A stretch of 64,000 nt of DNA from Streptomyces tardus (lineage in GTDB: Bacteria; Actinomycetota; Actinomycetes; Streptomycetales; Streptomycetaceae). Both the position numbers and the translations under genes were made by a program. The notes beneath the pieces were generated by a model. The model did not search any database. It was not told the origin of the DNA and was given only the letters and a program-made list of their open reading frames with translations. Below, in pieces: positions 21,160 through 31,013 of this stretch (positions within the stretch are counted from its first letter, which is position 1; each line of letters opens with the position of its first letter). Location of the stretch: positions 1,743,081 through 1,807,080 of the forward strand of contig NZ_JAELVF020000001.1 in NCBI RefSeq assembly GCF_018101125.2. The letters are read 5' to 3'.

Positions 21160-22659
21160 ATGGGGACGCAGCAGATCCGACGATGGCAGTCAGGTGCGCT
21201 GGCGCACGCGGTGACCGATCCGTTCGGTCAGGGCCCGCTGCCGTGGCTGCGCGGCAGCGAGAACTACTTCGACAGCGGCCGGGTCGTCCCCTGGTACGTG
21301 GACGACGCCGACCACGCGGTGCTCGCCGCCGACGGACGCATCCTCCCGGGCCCCCGGCAGGCGGGCCGCGGCACCACCCGTACCGCGGACGACGTCCGCT
21401 GCCAGATCAAGGGGTTCGCCTCGACCGGCTCGGTGGCGCCCGGCGAGTCCATCGACTTCCGGGTCACCGTCAACCCGCCCCAGCCCTTCGGGGTGGACGT
21501 CTACCGCATCGGCCACTACGGCGGCGTCGGCGCCACCAAGATCACCACAAGTCCCCGGCTCTCGGGGATCGTTCAGCCCGAACCGCTGCGCGCCGAGCGC
21601 ACGGTCTCCTGTCACCACTGGTGGCTCTCCTGGCGGCTGCCGGTGCCCGGCCACTGGAACAGCGGCGCGTACGTCGCCGTCCTCACCACGGCGGACGGCC
21701 ACCGCTCGCACATCCCCTTCACCGTCCGCAGCAAGGACCCGGCCGATCTGCTGCTGGTGCTGCCGGACGTGACCTGGCAGGCGTACAACCTCTTTCCCGA
21801 GGACGGCAGGACCGGCGCCAGCCTCTACCACGCCTGGGACGAGGAGGGACGGCTGCTCGGCGAGGCCGAGGCGGCGCACACCGTCTCCTTCGACCGTCCG
21901 TACGCCGGCGCCGGGCTCCCCCTCCACGTCGGCCACGCCTACGACTTCATCCGCTGGGCCGAGCGCTACGGCTACGACCTCGGCTACGCACACGCCCGCG
22001 ATCTGCACGCCGGCCTCGTCGACACCGGCCGCTACCGCGGGCTGGTCTTCCCCGGCCACGACGAGTACTGGTCGGCACCGATGCGCCTGCAGGCCGAGCA
22101 CGCCAGGGACAACGGCACCTCGCTCGTCTTCCTCTCGGCCAACACGGCTTACTGGCAGGTGGAGTTGAAGGCGCTGCCCTCCGGCGACCAGGACCGGCTG
22201 CTGAGCTGCCGAAAACGCCGCGGCCCCGGTCGCTCCCAGCTCTGGCGCGACCAGGGGCGCCCGGAGCAGCAGCTGCTGGGCATCCAGTACGCCGGCCAGG
22301 TGCCGCAGCCCCACCCGCTCGTGGTGCGGAACGCCTCGCACTGGCTGTGGGAGGACACCGGCGCGGCCGAGGGCGACGAACTGCCGGGCCTGGTCGCGGG
22401 CGAGGCGGACCGCTACTACCCGCGCACCGCGCTGCCCGACCACCACCACCGGATCCTGCTGGCGCACTCGCCGTATCCGGACAGGCGCGGGGTCCGGCGC
22501 CACCAGGAGACCTCGCTGTACGAGGCGCCGAGCGGCGCTCTGGTCTTCAGCTCCGGCACCTTCGCCTGGTCGCCCGCGCTGGACCGCCCCGGACACGCGA
22601 ACAGCACCGTCCAGCGGGCCACGGCCAATCTGCTCGACCGCATCTGCAAACGCGATTGA
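21160..22659 (+). CDS. N,N-dimethylformamidase beta-subunit-like protein
   Basis: 499 residues from ATG 21160 (GGGAGGGGG upstream); a longer frame from 21112 lacks a ribosome-binding site. IKGFASTGSVAPGESIDFRVTVN is a beta-sandwich domain; the rest matches the large subunit of dimethylformamidase: DVYRIGHYGG, PDVTWQAYNLFPEDGRTGASLY, FIRWAERYGYDLGYAHARDLHA, and GLVFPGHDEYWS, which contains residues that bind iron or shape the active site in characterised enzymes. In Streptomyces these proteins occur without a small subunit and their substrate is not known. No signal peptide is visible. Confidence 0.8.
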   Translation: MGTQQIRRWQSGALAHAVTDPFGQGPLPWLRGSENYFDSGRVVPWYVDDADHAVLAADGRILPGPRQAGRGTTRTADDVRCQIKGFASTGSVAPGESIDFRVTVNPPQPFGVDVYRIGHYGGVGATKITTSPRLSGIVQPEPLRAERTVSCHHWWLSWRLPVPGHWNSGAYVAVLTTADGHRSHIPFTVRSKDPADLLLVLPDVTWQAYNLFPEDGRTGASLYHAWDEEGRLLGEAEAAHTVSFDRPYAGAGLPLHVGHAYDFIRWAERYGYDLGYAHARDLHAGLVDTGRYRGLVFPGHDEYWSAPMRLQAEHARDNGTSLVFLSANTAYWQVELKALPSGDQDRLLSCRKRRGPGRSQLWRDQGRPEQQLLGIQYAGQVPQPHPLVVRNASHWLWEDTGAAEGDELPGLVAGEADRYYPRTALPDHHHRILLAHSPYPDRRGVRRHQETSLYEAPSGALVFSSGTFAWSPALDRPGHANSTVQRATANLLDRICKRD

Positions 22660-22747
22660 GCCGCCGACCCACGGGTACCCGGCGCGGCTGCGCACGCCCC
22701 GGTAGGCGAGAATCAGCGTTACGTGTCGAGATCCCCGTGGAGGACCG

Positions 22748-23659
<912 letters not shown>

Positions 23660-23721
23660 AGCACCACCGCTGAGGGCCCCGCCCCCGCAGGCATCCCCAA
23701 GGCGGGCCGGGCGCCGGCGGG

Positions 23722-24393
23722 TCAGGCGGGCCGAGCGGGAAGGCCGTTGAGCAGCGCCAGGCAGTGCGCGTGGTACTCGCCGAGCACGCGCCGGGCGCGG
23801 TCGAGGTCGCGCTCGTGCACCGCGTCGAAGAGGTCCAGGTGCCCGGCCCACAGCAGCCCGCGCAGATCGGCCTGGGCCCGGAGCCTGGGGACGGCGTACA
23901 CCCAGCTGTGGATACGCACCCGCTCCAGCACGTCGGCAACGTACGGGTTGCCGATGATCTCGGCGAGCTCGCGCCAGAAGCGCAGGTCGTAGCCGATCAG
24001 CACATCCAGCTCGCCGGCGAGCGCCGCGCGGCGGGACGCCTCGGCCCGGCGGCGTATCGCCTCGGTGCAGCGGAAGTCGCGCATCGTGCGGGAGCGCTCG
24101 AGCTGGGCGAAGACGCCCTCGACGATGATCGACCTGGCCCGCACCATCTGGTCGTAGTCGGCGTCGCCGAAGCGGTGCACCCGGAAACCGCGGTGCTGGT
24201 CCGCGTCGAGCAGACCCTGGGCGGTGAGATCGAGGAGCGCCTCCCGCACGGGCGTGGCCGAGACCCCGTACTGCTGGGCGATCTCCTTGACCGTGAAGCC
24301 GGTCCCTGCGGACAGCCGTCCGGCCAGCACCTCTTCGCGCAACGCGTCCGCGACCTGCTGGCGCAGCGTGCTGCGGGTGATGGTGCCGGTCAT
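23722..24393 (-). CDS. GntR-family transcriptional regulator (FCD/FadR subgroup)
   Basis: 223 residues, ATG start with GGAGCACCG-type site. The winged helix lies at residues about 5-70 (LRQQVADALREEVLAGRLSAG, then YGVSATPVREALLDLTAQGLL); the C-terminal FCD helical domain starts VRARSIIVEGVFAQLE and contains the metal or acid ligand histidines in IGYDLRFWRELAEIIGN. FCD regulators sense small carboxylates. No adjacent metabolic gene points to its ligand, and it is convergent with purC. A role in purine control is possible but unsupported. Confidence 0.85.
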   Translation of the reverse strand: MTGTITRSTLRQQVADALREEVLAGRLSAGTGFTVKEIAQQYGVSATPVREALLDLTAQGLLDADQHRGFRVHRFGDADYDQMVRARSIIVEGVFAQLERSRTMRDFRCTEAIRRRAEASRRAALAGELDVLIGYDLRFWRELAEIIGNPYVADVLERVRIHSWVYAVPRLRAQADLRGLLWAGHLDLFDAVHERDLDRARRVLGEYHAHCLALLNGLPARPA

Positions 24394-24840
24394 CGGCGGT
24401 GCTCCTTCGTACGGTCCCGGGTCACCCTAGGCCAGGAAGTACGCGCCGAACCCGGCTGTGCGGGAAAGCTCACGTACCGCACACACAAGCACCGCGAGCG
24501 CCGCGACCGTGTCGACCGCCGGCCTGCCCCCGCCGCCTTCCCCCGGACACGCCTCGTCGCCCCCACCTGCGAGGCGGGGGCGACGAGAAGGCCGCGGGAG
24601 GACTCGTACCCGGTGCGGGCCGGCACCGTCGGGCGGTGCGCTGCCGCGCACGGCGCGGGCCGTGGCGGGGCCGCCGCACAAGCGGCGGGCACGGGTCGTC
24701 GTCAGCGGGTTCGTGGTGGGTGAACCGCTCCTTCACCCCTGTCGGCTATGCAGCGGGGGGCGGGCGCCCCCGAGGCCGTCATCGGCCCCGGGGACACCCG
24801 GCCGACCGGGAGCGGGCCGGCCGCTGCGGGCCCGCTCCGG
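24394..24840. other. Intergenic region between GntR gene and sortase gene
   Basis: About 450 bases of GC-rich DNA. It contains the GntR promoter side near 24394-24440. Its right end (24804-24842) holds an imperfect 14-bp hairpin with one bulged G that overlaps the sortase stop and probably terminates it. No gene seen. Confidence 0.45.
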
Positions 24841-25515
24841 TCAGCTCTTGAGGCTGGCGAAGGCAACGATATTCGCGTCATACCCGTCCTTCTCGGTGAA
24901 GCCGCCGCCACAGGTGATCAGGCGCAGCTGGGGGGTCTGGGTGGGGCCGTAGACCCGCCCGTTGGGGTAGTTTTCCTTCTGGTACTGCTCGACCGAGTCG
25001 ACGGTGAAGACCATCGTGCTCTGGTCCTTGCGCTCGATCCGGATCTCCGCTCCCGGCTTGAGCGAGCCGATGCCGGCGAAGGCCGCGGGCCCCTCGTGGG
25101 TGTCGAGGTGGCCGACGAGGATCGCCGGCCCCTGCTCGCCCGGGGAGGGGCCACCCTGGAACCAGGCGACCTTGTGGGCGTCCTCCTCCTCGGGGGTGGG
25201 AGGCGTACCGTCCTTCTCCGCGTCGGCGCCGAACACCTCCAGATCGGCGCCGAGTTGGGGAATGCGCACCCGGCTCGGCTCCGACCTGGGCTGTGCCTGG
25301 GGGTCGGGAGAGGGGGGTCGGGTGTCGACGGCCTCGGGCCGGGAGACGCCCGCGGCCACGGAGGTGCGTTCGCTGCTGCGTTCCGAGCGGGAGCCGGTGG
25401 CGTCCTGCGCCGGAACGGCTCCGCAGAGCGTGGCGGCGAGGACTGCGGTGGCGACCACGGCCGCGCACTCCAGCCGGCGCCCGCGGAGCGCGATCCGTTG
25501 CTGTCGGGTCGTCAT
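24841..25515 (-). CDS. Class F sortase
   Basis: Cysteine transpeptidase family acting outside the membrane. 224 residues: an N-terminal hydrophobic segment (residues 16-35, VVATAVLAATLCGAV) serves as anchor or signal, then about 45 disordered residues, then the sortase barrel from SRVRIPQLGADLEVFG. His136 in ILVGHLDTHEG and Cys202 in LRLITCGGGF are the catalytic pair. The usual downstream Arg is not obvious; Lys209 in FTEKDGYDANIV occupies that area. It is 18 bp downstream of a secreted protein gene and is presumably co-transcribed. Class F substrates are poorly known. Confidence 0.88.
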   Translation of the reverse strand: MTTRQQRIALRGRRLECAAVVATAVLAATLCGAVPAQDATGSRSERSSERTSVAAGVSRPEAVDTRPPSPDPQAQPRSEPSRVRIPQLGADLEVFGADAEKDGTPPTPEEEDAHKVAWFQGGPSPGEQGPAILVGHLDTHEGPAAFAGIGSLKPGAEIRIERKDQSTMVFTVDSVEQYQKENYPNGRVYGPTQTPQLRLITCGGGFTEKDGYDANIVAFASLKS

Positions 25516-25533
25516 GGGATATCCGGGGGCGGA

Positions 25534-26088
25534 TCAGGACTGGTCCGCGTTGGCCCGGCGGCGCCAGATCATCAGGTAGCCGGCAGCGCCGGCGAGGGCC
25601 AGACCACCGGTGGCCGCGGCGGCCGTGGTGGCGGTGGACATCCCGCCCTGCTCACCGGAGGCGAGCCCGCCGAGGCCGGCGTGCGCACCGCCGCCGACAC
25701 CGTTGTAGGTGAAGGTGCCGGTGAGCGGCTTGTGGTCCTTGCAGTAGCCGGTGACCTGGTAGGTCTTGCCGTTGGTCAGGCCCTCGTGCATGACCTTGGC
25801 CGAGGCGAAGGGCTTCTTGTGGTGGCCCTTCTTGTCGTGGCCGCCGCCCTGCGCGTGGTGCCGGTCGGTGTGCGCCTGGCTGGTCTCGAACGCGTCCGAG
25901 GCGACGGTGCCGTGGCCGCCGTCCTTGCAGTTGGCGGACACCTCGACCGTGGTGCCGGGGCCTGCGTGCGAGGGGCTGACTGTCAGGCCGTGCTGGCCGC
26001 CGGTCTCTCCGCCGGCGAAGGCCGGGCCGGCGACGGCGAAGGTGAGAGCGGAAGCGGCGGCAGCGGTGGCGAGAGCACGCATCTTCAT
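25534..26088 (-). CDS. Secreted His/Lys-rich protein with C-terminal membrane helix, sortase neighbour
   Basis: 184 residues from ATG 26088, with GGAGGATTCC upstream. The signal peptide MKMRALATAAAASALTFAVA ends near AFAGG. The mature part has an immunoglobulin-like strand pattern (LTVSPSHAGPGTTVEVSANC) with two cysteines (in SANCKDGG and TGYCKDHK) likely disulfide-bonded, and a His/Lys-rich stretch (HTDRHHAQGGGHDKKGHHKK). The C-terminus is a helix GGLALAGAAGYLMIWRRR: membrane span plus positive tail like a sortase substrate, but no LPXTG motif is present. Probably anchored by its helix, or by the adjacent sortase through a non-standard motif. Confidence 0.75.
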   Translation of the reverse strand: MKMRALATAAAASALTFAVAGPAFAGGETGGQHGLTVSPSHAGPGTTVEVSANCKDGGHGTVASDAFETSQAHTDRHHAQGGGHDKKGHHKKPFASAKVMHEGLTNGKTYQVTGYCKDHKPLTGTFTYNGVGGGAHAGLGGLASGEQGGMSTATTAAAATGGLALAGAAGYLMIWRRRANADQS

Positions 26089-26280
26089 GGGAAGGAATCC
26101 TCCGGGGGGCGTCGGCACGCGTGCGGAAGCGGTTCTTCCGCGCTTCTTCGCGCCGTCGAGACTCATGCGACCAGCGCGCCGGGCGAGCCGCATCCGCTGT
26201 ACCTCCCGCCGGGTGCCGCGTTCGGCCAACCGGGGCGCCGCTCGTGGGGCCCTGAGAGACCGTCAAGACCCGCCTCCGGA

Positions 26281-26323
26281 GGTTGACGAGCCTTGCGGGG
26301 AACGGGTTGACGAGCCATCAACC
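26281..26323. repeat. Short direct repeat with hairpin between secreted-protein gene and pseudogene
   Basis: GGTTGACGAGCC occurs at 26281-26292 and 26305-26316. The second copy also pairs with TCAACC at 26318-26323 to form a small hairpin. Possibly a remnant terminator of the pseudogene. Confidence 0.4.
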
Positions 26324-26327
26324 GCCG

Positions 26328-27280
26328 CTATTTCGACTCCAGATTCCGCCGGCGGAACCCGAGCACCCCGAATGCCGGCAGCAGGAGCGCACACACCGTC
26401 AGAAGTGCGAGCGGCAGCCACTCCACGGACTCCGCCGGCGCCTGGGGGACATGGCCGAACGGTGACAGATTGTTCATCCACTCCGGAAAGCCGAGCACCT
26501 GGCCGAGGTATCCGACGACGAACGAGCACATCGGCAGCACCCACGCCGCCGTGCTCCACCGGGGCGCCAGGCCGAACAGCGGCCGCCGCCGCGCCCGCGG
26601 TGACCCACAGCGCGGGGCTGTGCAGCAGCGCGGCTCCGACCAGCTTCGGCAGAAGTGACGGCTCGTCGGCGGACACCGAGCCGAGGAACCCGAAGCCGAG
26701 GCCGGCGAGCAGCAGCAGGAACGGGCCGGCGAGCAGAGCCACCGTCAGATGCCCGCCGAGCCGGCGGTGGCGGGACAGCCCGGTCGCCGGCAGCGGCTCC
26801 GCCCGCCCCGACACCTCCTCGCCGCGCGCCCGCAGCACCGCCAGCACGACGTACGCCGAGCCGACGGTCGCGATCGTCGTCATCAGCATGGAGGCGAAGG
26901 CCTCCGTCATCTCCCCCATCGCCTCGGCCGACCGCCGCATCGAGTCGACCGAGTCCAGGACTTCCTCGACGTCGCCGAGGATGGCGCCGTACGCCGCGCC
27001 GAGCAGCAGGAGGCCGACCGCGAAACCAATCAACATGCCGCGGTGCAGGCGGAGTTCGAGGTCGAACGGACGAAACGGGGCGCGCGGTACGGCTGCCGAG
27101 CGGCGAGGTGGCGCCGTGCCGGTGGCGGCGCGGGTGTGCGCGCTCGACTGGCCGTCACGGCCGCGACGGCGGCGAGGACGATGCCCACGGCGGCATGCGC
27201 CAGCCGCGGTAGTGCACACCGTCAGCCGCGGGCGCGAGCCGGGCTCCCGCCGCGAGCTGTACCGGCTGCACTCCGACATC
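26328..27280 (-). pseudogene. Decayed ABC exporter permease (polyketide-antibiotic exporter type)
   Basis: Protein-like sequence is split over frames. The central part reads FRPFDLELRLHRGMLIGFAV, a long loop and further membrane helices (LTVALLAGPFLLLLAGLGFGFLG). At about 26545-26590 the frame shifts: the next frame continues MCSFVVGYLGQVLGFPEWM, LSPFGHVPQAPAE, and a last helix LPLALLTVCALLLPAFGVLG ending RRRNLESK. This is the typical C-terminus of large ABC-2 exporter permeases. Upstream of 27060 another frame carries AHAAVGIVLAAVAAVTASR, so a second frameshift is likely, and the first half of a normal 530-residue protein is missing with no ATPase gene beside it. Sequencing error could fake one shift but not the missing half. 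Confidence 0.75.
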
Positions 27281-27356
27281 CTGGTATCGGATGATCAGTG
27301 AGCGGCGTCCGGTGCCGGGCGTCGCGAGCCCCACGACGAATCTCCCCGCTCAGGAC

Positions 27357-28631
27357 CTAGACGGGGACGGTCAGCCGGAGCACGGCCGGGGCGACGCGCC
27401 AGGTGCGGGTGTCGCCGTCCGGTCCGGAGACGGTGACGGTGCGCGCCGCCACCCGCACTTCCGACGGAGGCGCACCGCGCGCACCGAGCGCCGAGGCGGC
27501 GGGCTGTCGTACGACGACCTCCGCGAGTCCCTCGCGCGCACGATCGGCGAGCACGGAGACGGACAGTTCGACGACCGGGCGGGCGGGATCGGCGAGCAGC
27601 ACACCGTCGGCCTCCACCCGCAGCCGCGGCAACATGCCGTCGTCGCCGCCGAGATGGCGCAGCACGGCGGGACGCACCAGCGCGGCGCGGCGGCTGAGCT
27701 GGCCGAGCACCCCGGACGCGGCCCGCTCCTCCCGCACGGGCTCGCGCTGCGCGGGAACGGCGGGGATGCGCAGCGCCCCCGCCAGCACCGCGTCCCGGTC
27801 GTCGACCAGCAGACCGAGCGGTCGTTCGCCCCCGCCGAGCACCGCACGCGCGGCGCTGACCACGTCCATCGGGAGACCGAGGCCGCGCGCGAGCTCCAAC
27901 GACTCGGGCGGGCCGACGGGTACGCAGGCGAGCAGCATGGCGTTCCGGCCGCGACCGCCGCCCGTACCGTCCCGGCTGTCGCTCCCCAGGGCGTCGTCCA
28001 GAGCGCTGTCGCCCTCGGCGCACTCGTCGTACGGATCGTCGTCGTCGCCGGGTCCGAACTCGCCGCCGTCGTCGCGGTATCCGTGGCCGTGGCCGAACCG
28101 GTGGCCGTCGGAGCGCCCGGACCGGTCGGAGCCGTCGGGCCGGTCGGAGCGTCCGGGCCGGTCGCGGAGGTCTCCGGCGGGGGGCCGGTCCGGATGGTGG
28201 GCGACGCCGAGATCTGCGTCACCACGGGGGCCGGCGTCGCCGCGGCTTCCGCGGGGAGCCGGGTCGCGCACAAGGGCGGCGCCCGTACGGTCGTCGGACG
28301 GCTCGCGGTACGGGGCGCCCGTGCAGTCGGTCGCCTCGACGGGAGGCGCATCGGCTTCGACGGACGTCTCGTCCGCCGCCGGTGTGCCGCTGCGGTGCTC
28401 CTGGTGCAGCTGCCGCACGGCGAGGCCCAGGGTGCGGTCGTCGCCGACGACGACCGGCTGCCGGTGGCCGCGTCTGGCCAGAGCGCGGACCACCGCCTCC
28501 GGCCCGTCGGGCAGGCACACCTTCGCCCCGGGCGATCCCGCGCACAGCACATCACGGGCGATCCGTACGGCTTCCGCGTCGTAGCGGCGGGCTGCGGGGT
28601 CGATGACAACCAGCAGGTCTGGGGCCGACAC
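27357..28631 (-). CDS. Diacylglycerol-kinase-family protein with long low-complexity insert
   Basis: 424 residues from GTG 28631 (AAGGAC upstream). Residues 1-80 ([20 protein letters not shown], then [24 protein letters not shown]) resemble the nucleotide-binding lobe of lipid-kinase-like proteins, and the C-terminal half ([61 protein letters not shown]) resembles their beta-rich second lobe. Between them, residues about 85-230 are mostly Asp, Gly, Arg and Ser ([27 protein letters not shown]), far outside a folded domain. No GGDGT loop is visible, so kinase activity is doubtful. Divergent from purA. Confidence 0.7.
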   Translation of the reverse strand: MSAPDLLVVIDPAARRYDAEAVRIARDVLCAGSPGAKVCLPDGPEAVVRALARRGHRQPVVVGDDRTLGLAVRQLHQEHRSGTPAADETSVEADAPPVEATDCTGAPYREPSDDRTGAALVRDPAPRGSRGDAGPRGDADLGVAHHPDRPPAGDLRDRPGRSDRPDGSDRSGRSDGHRFGHGHGYRDDGGEFGPGDDDDPYDECAEGDSALDDALGSDSRDGTGGGRGRNAMLLACVPVGPPESLELARGLGLPMDVVSAARAVLGGGERPLGLLVDDRDAVLAGALRIPAVPAQREPVREERAASGVLGQLSRRAALVRPAVLRHLGGDDGMLPRLRVEADGVLLADPARPVVELSVSVLADRAREGLAEVVVRQPAASALGARGAPPSEVRVAARTVTVSGPDGDTRTWRVAPAVLRLTVPV

Positions 28632-28794
28632 CTTTGTCCTTCCTCAGGTAGCCTCTCGGTGCAAGAGCCCCTGTCGCGATTGCGCAGGGGCTTCATCTAT
28701 CCGGGGCACCAGTTCACGGCTCTCCAGGTGGCGGTCACCGAAACCCGCCGCTTTCGTTCGTTGGACATGCCCCGCAGGGAAGGGGTGTACGCCT
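28632..28794 (+). promoter_or_regulatory. Divergent promoter region and hairpin upstream of purA
   Basis: A 163-bp divergent spacer. A hairpin forms from GCCCCTG and CAGGGGC (28667-28691) in the purA leader. I saw no conserved riboswitch core for purines. GGGAAGGGG precedes the purA GTG by 11 bases. Confidence 0.4.
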
Positions 28795-30081
28795 GTGCCC
28801 GCACTTGTGCTGCTCGGTGCTCAGTGGGGTGACGAAGGCAAGGGGAAGGCGACCGATCTGCTCGGCGGGTCCGTCGACTACGTCGTGCGCTTCCAGGGCG
28901 GCAACAACGCGGGGCACACCGTCGTTGTCGGCGACCAGAAGTATGCCCTGCACCTGCTGCCCTCCGGCATCCTTTCGCCGACCTGCACCCCGGTCATCGG
29001 CAACGGAGTCGTCGTCGACCCCGCCGTGCTGCTCTCCGAGCTGAGCGGCCTCAACGAGCGCGGCGTCGACACCTCCAAGCTGCTGCTGAGCGGCAACGCC
29101 CACCTGATCACGCCGTACCACACCGAGGTCGACAAGGTCACCGAGCGCTTCCTGGGGAAGCGGAAGATCGGCACCACCGGCCGGGGCATCGGACCGACGT
29201 ACGCGGACAAGATCAACCGCGTCGGCATCCGCGTCCAGGACCTCTTCGACGAATCGATCCTTCTGCAGAAGGTCGAGGCCGCGCTGGACGTCAAGAACCA
29301 GCTGCTCGCCAAGCTCTACAACCGCCGGGCGATCAAGCCCGAGCAGGTCGTCGAGGAGCTGCTCGGTTACGCGGACCGGCTCAGCGGATACGTCTGCGAC
29401 ACCACGCTCGTCCTCAACGACGCCATCGACGAGGGCCGGGTCGTCCTCTTCGAGGGCGGCCAGGGCACGCTGCTGGACGTCGACCACGGCACGTACCCCT
29501 TCGTCACCTCCTCCAACCCGACCGCGGGCGGCGCCTGCACCGGTGCGGGAGTGGGACCGACGAAGATCAACCGGGTCATCGGCATCCTGAAGGCGTACAC
29601 CACGCGCGTCGGCGCCGGACCGTTCCCCACCGAGCTGTTCGACGCGGACGGCGAGGCGCTGCGGACGATCGGCGGCGAGAAGGGCGTCACCACCGGACGC
29701 GACCGCCGCTGCGGCTGGTTCGACGCGGTGATCGCGCGCTACGCGACCCGGGTCAACGGGCTGACCGACTTCTTCCTCACCAAGCTCGACGTGCTCACCG
29801 GCTGGGAGCAGATCCCGGTCTGCGTCGCGTACGAGATCGACGGTCGGCGGGTGACCGAACTCCCGTACAGCCAGACCGACTTCCACCACGCCAAGCCGGT
29901 CTACGAGTACCTGCCTGGCTGGTCGGAGGACATCACCGGGGCGAAGACCTTCGCCGAGCTGCCGAAGAACGCGCAGCGCTACGTGAAGGCGCTGGAGGAG
30001 ATGTCCGGTGCGCCGATCTCCGCGATCGGCGTGGGCCCCGGCCGGGACGAGACCATCCAGATCAACTCCTTCCTGGACTGA
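28795..30081 (+). CDS. purA: Adenylosuccinate synthetase
   Basis: GTP-dependent joining of aspartate to IMP, the first step from IMP to AMP. 428 residues from GTG 28795; the longer frame from 28603 is rejected because homology begins at [18 protein letters not shown]. The P-loop GDEGKGK lies at residues 12-18; [49 protein letters not shown] and [14 protein letters not shown] are signature blocks. purB is not in the window. A strong terminator follows. Confidence 0.97.
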   Translation: MPALVLLGAQWGDEGKGKATDLLGGSVDYVVRFQGGNNAGHTVVVGDQKYALHLLPSGILSPTCTPVIGNGVVVDPAVLLSELSGLNERGVDTSKLLLSGNAHLITPYHTEVDKVTERFLGKRKIGTTGRGIGPTYADKINRVGIRVQDLFDESILLQKVEAALDVKNQLLAKLYNRRAIKPEQVVEELLGYADRLSGYVCDTTLVLNDAIDEGRVVLFEGGQGTLLDVDHGTYPFVTSSNPTAGGACTGAGVGPTKINRVIGILKAYTTRVGAGPFPTELFDADGEALRTIGGEKGVTTGRDRRCGWFDAVIARYATRVNGLTDFFLTKLDVLTGWEQIPVCVAYEIDGRRVTELPYSQTDFHHAKPVYEYLPGWSEDITGAKTFAELPKNAQRYVKALEEMSGAPISAIGVGPGRDETIQINSFLD

Positions 30082-30167
30082 TCCGCCACCGCCGGCCGCC
30101 CCGCGGCGCCGCGCTCCCGCCGACGGCGACTCGCACCGCGCCCCGCACGCGGCACACGGCACGCGCA

Positions 30168-30210
30168 CCGGAGGGCCGTTCCCCGTACGACACGGGGAAC
30201 GGCCCTCCGG
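30168..30210 (+). terminator. Terminator between purA and the response-regulator gene
   Basis: Perfect 19-bp arms (30168-30186, 30192-30210) around a 5-base loop between convergent genes. Confidence 0.85.
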
Positions 30211-30296
30211 CGTGAGACGGGCCGGTTGCGCGCCGCGGACGGGACACGGACGGGGACGGGCCGGACGCCGACGGACACGGACGGGGCGGGGCGGGG

Positions 30297-31013
30297 TCAG
30301 CCGGGCGGTGCGACCAGGCCGGTCTCGTACGCGTACACCGCCGCCTGGGTGCGGTCGCGCAGCCGGAGCTTGTCGAGAATGCGGCTCATATGGGTCTTGA
30401 CCGTCGACTCGGCGAGGAACAGGTGCTCGGCGATCTCGCAGTTCGACAGCCCCTGGGCGACCAGCGCCAGCACCTCGGTCTCCCGCTCGGTCAGCTCCGC
30501 GAGACGGGCCCGGAGCGGGCCACGCGGGCCCGCCGGACCGCTCGGAAGCTCCGAGAGCCGGGAGAACTCGGCGATCAGCCGCCGCGTCACGGTGGGCGCG
30601 AGCAGCGCCTCTCCGGAGGCCACCACCCGTACGCCGTCGGCGAGTTGGCGGGCGCTGGAGTCCTTGAGGAGGAAGCCGGAGGCGCCCGCCCGCAGCGCCT
30701 GGTAGACGTACTCGTCCAGGTCGTAGGTGGTCAGGATCAGCACCCTCGCGGCGGCGCCGGCCGCGACCAGCTCGGAGGTGGCCTCCAGACCGTTGAGTTC
30801 GGGCATCCGGATGTCCATCAGGACGACGTCCGGGGCGAGTTCGGCGACCCTGCGCACGGCTTCGCGTCCGTTGACCGCCTCGCCCACCACTTCGATGTCG
30901 GGTTGTGCGCCCAGCAGTACGGAGAATCCCTCCCGCACCAGCATCTGGTCGTCCGCGATGAGGACCCGGATCGGGCGCCCGCGAACGGGAGTTGCCCCGG
31001 TGTCGCCGCTCAT
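30297..31013 (-). CDS. Response regulator, NarL/LuxR family
   Basis: 238 residues. The receiver domain starts IRVLIADDQMLVREGF with the acidic pair Asp21-Asp22; phospho-acceptor Asp67 lies in VLMDIRMPE; the switch threonine is in LILTTYDLDE and the lysine in FLLKDSSA. The LuxR helix-turn-helix is TERETEVLALVAQGLSNCEIA then ESTVKTHMSRILDKL. GGAGG spaced seven bases from ATG 31013 picks that start over ATG 31019. The start overlaps the kinase stop (ATGA), so kinase and regulator are coupled. Confidence 0.93.
   Translation of the reverse strand: MSGDTGATPVRGRPIRVLIADDQMLVREGFSVLLGAQPDIEVVGEAVNGREAVRRVAELAPDVVLMDIRMPELNGLEATSELVAAGAAARVLILTTYDLDEYVYQALRAGASGFLLKDSSARQLADGVRVVASGEALLAPTVTRRLIAEFSRLSELPSGPAGPRGPLRARLAELTERETEVLALVAQGLSNCEIAEHLFLAESTVKTHMSRILDKLRLRDRTQAAVYAYETGLVAPPG

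Noticed and set aside
28632..28794. Purine riboswitch before purA
   Set aside because: Only a simple hairpin is visible. No conserved three-way junction or loop-loop core of known purine or ZTP riboswitches was recognised.
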